Shown here one piece after another: positions 5,660 to 6,207 of a DNA stretch of 6,207 bases (positions within the stretch are counted from its first letter, which is position 1; every line of letters begins with the position of its first letter). The notes beneath the pieces are model-generated. The model was not told the origin of the DNA and ran no database searches. It saw only the letters and a program-made list of their open reading frames with translations. Source of the stretch: Firmicutes bacterium UBA2296 (GTDB taxonomy: Bacteria; Bacillota; UBA994); the NCBI GenBank assembly GCA_002345475.1, contig DDWC01000069.1:5683-11889 (forward strand), read 5' to 3'. The position numbers were made by a program, and so were the translations under genes.

Positions 5660-5911
5660 ATGTTTACTCGCATTCAGAAGTGGGGCAATAGCCTCGCCGT
5701 GAGGATACCCAAAGCCGTGCTGGCAAAAGCGTCTCTTAAGGAGAACGACAAGGTGGAAATTCTCGTTGAGGATGGAAACGTGGTCATGGCCCCGGTGCGG
5801 AGGCGCATGTCTCTGGCGGAGCGCATTGCGGGAAACCCAGGCGAGCACAAGTGCGCTGAATGGGAGACAGGTAGACCCGTGGGCAGCGAGTGGAAGTGTT
5901 TGCAGCCGTAG
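5660..5911 (+). CDS. MazE/AbrB-family antitoxin-like DNA-binding protein, apparently without toxin
   Basis: This 83-residue protein begins MFTRIQKWGNSLAVRIPKAVL, the classic swapped-hairpin AbrB/MazE DNA-binding fold (residues about 1-46), followed by a MazE-type toxin-binding tail: RRRMSLAERIAG, then EWETGRPVGSEW. Known MazE/PemI proteins neutralise a MazF/PemK endoribonuclease and repress their own operon. ATG 5660 is chosen because GAGGTGAT (5648-5655) sits four bases ahead; GTG 5651 and ATG 5654 overlap that site. Family members usually end GxEVW; here Val is missing (GSEW) and five extra residues, KCLQP, follow, as if the original stop had been lost. The next gene, 30 bases on, is not a toxin. 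It is therefore either an orphan regulator or a decaying antitoxin; a toxin elsewhere cannot be excluded. Confidence 0.8.
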   Translation: MFTRIQKWGNSLAVRIPKAVLAKASLKENDKVEILVEDGNVVMAPVRRRMSLAERIAGNPGEHKCAEWETGRPVGSEWKCLQP

Positions 5912-5941
5912 GCGTATGTTCCAAGCAAAGGAGGCAAGCTT

Positions 5942-6207
5942 ATGATCCGAAACTACGAGGACTTTCTGGCGAGTCTGTTCAAGGCCGGGTTCTCAATGGG
6001 CGGCGGCAACAGCGAGGGTATCTATGCGGTAATCTCGTGGAGCTGGAACGATGATCCACCCTACGAAACGCCGGTGAGCTGGCATACAGGGGACCCGGAG
6101 ACAGATCCCTGGGAGTGGCGCATGCGGGTGCTAAACGAGCGCGACGATATTGCTTACGCCAAGCTTTTCTTTAAGAAGAGCGGCTACATCACCAGAGAGT
6201 GGTACCC
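5942..6207 (+). CDS. AlkZ-related protein, N-terminal part (3' end outside window)
   Basis: ATG 5942 follows a perfect AAAGGAGG (5927-5934) by seven bases, and the frame stays open to the window edge (88 codons plus two bases). The product, beginning MIRNYEDFLASLFKAGF, holds WHTGDPETDPWEWRMRVLNE, ERDDIAYAKLFFKKSGYI and REWYP, motifs I recall from Firmicutes proteins labelled AlkZ-related, distant from the DNA glycosylase YcaQ/AlkZ that unhooks crosslinks. Glycosylase activity is not shown by anything visible here. The family name is from memory and is the uncertain part; the coding call itself is firm. It sits 30 bases after the antitoxin-like gene and may share its transcript, though it has its own strong ribosome site. 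Confidence 0.75.
   Translation, partial: MIRNYEDFLASLFKAGFSMGGGNSEGIYAVISWSWNDDPPYETPVSWHTGDPETDPWEWRMRVLNERDDIAYAKLFFKKSGYITREWY

Overview
The window reads as ordinary chromosome of an anaerobic, probably motile Gram-positive bacterium of the Clostridia (a Peptococcaceae-like lineage such as Pelotomaculum/Desulfotomaculum is my best guess). Grounds: AGGAGG-type Shine-Dalgarno sites, mid-50s to upper-40s percent GC, and families I associate with Firmicutes: a membrane PAS-GGDEF-HD-GYP protein, a stand-alone SWIM zinc-finger protein, its short hypothetical neighbour, and an AlkZ-related protein. The taxonomic guess is inference. All clear genes lie on the plus strand.

Layout. 2-451: C-terminal part of an SLC13/ArsB-type anion permease, cut by the window edge. 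452-919: a 468-base gap. Its first half reads on the minus strand as a stop-free, protein-like 84-codon stretch (possible gene relic). Its second half is the control region of the next gene: a sigma-28/SigD-like promoter, a 9+9 bp dyad at the expected transcription start, a strongly structured leader with competing pairings, and an upstream ORF overlapping the start codon. 920-2911: a six-helix membrane protein with PAS, GGDEF and HD-GYP domains, with both c-di-GMP active-site signatures intact. 2912-3095: hairpins plus a GGGACA-containing repeat-like stretch.

3096-3641 and 3743-5464: a hypothetical protein with a possible winged-helix C-terminal half and a 573-residue SWIM zinc-finger protein, 101 bases apart and probably co-transcribed, with a hairpin between them. 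5465-5659: a short gap holding a good sigma-A-like promoter. 5660-5911: a MazE/AbrB-type antitoxin-like protein with an altered C-terminus and no toxin gene after it. 5942-6207: the start of an AlkZ-related protein, cut by the right edge.

How it fits together: the best functional story is the c-di-GMP gene. A flagellar-type promoter would express an enzyme able both to make and to break c-di-GMP along with the motility regulon, and its long leader offers post-transcriptional control. The hypothetical/SWIM pair is the least understood part and the best candidate for undescribed biology. The remaining genes look like unrelated neighbours. I saw no CRISPR array, tRNA, rRNA, intact insertion sequence or phage module.
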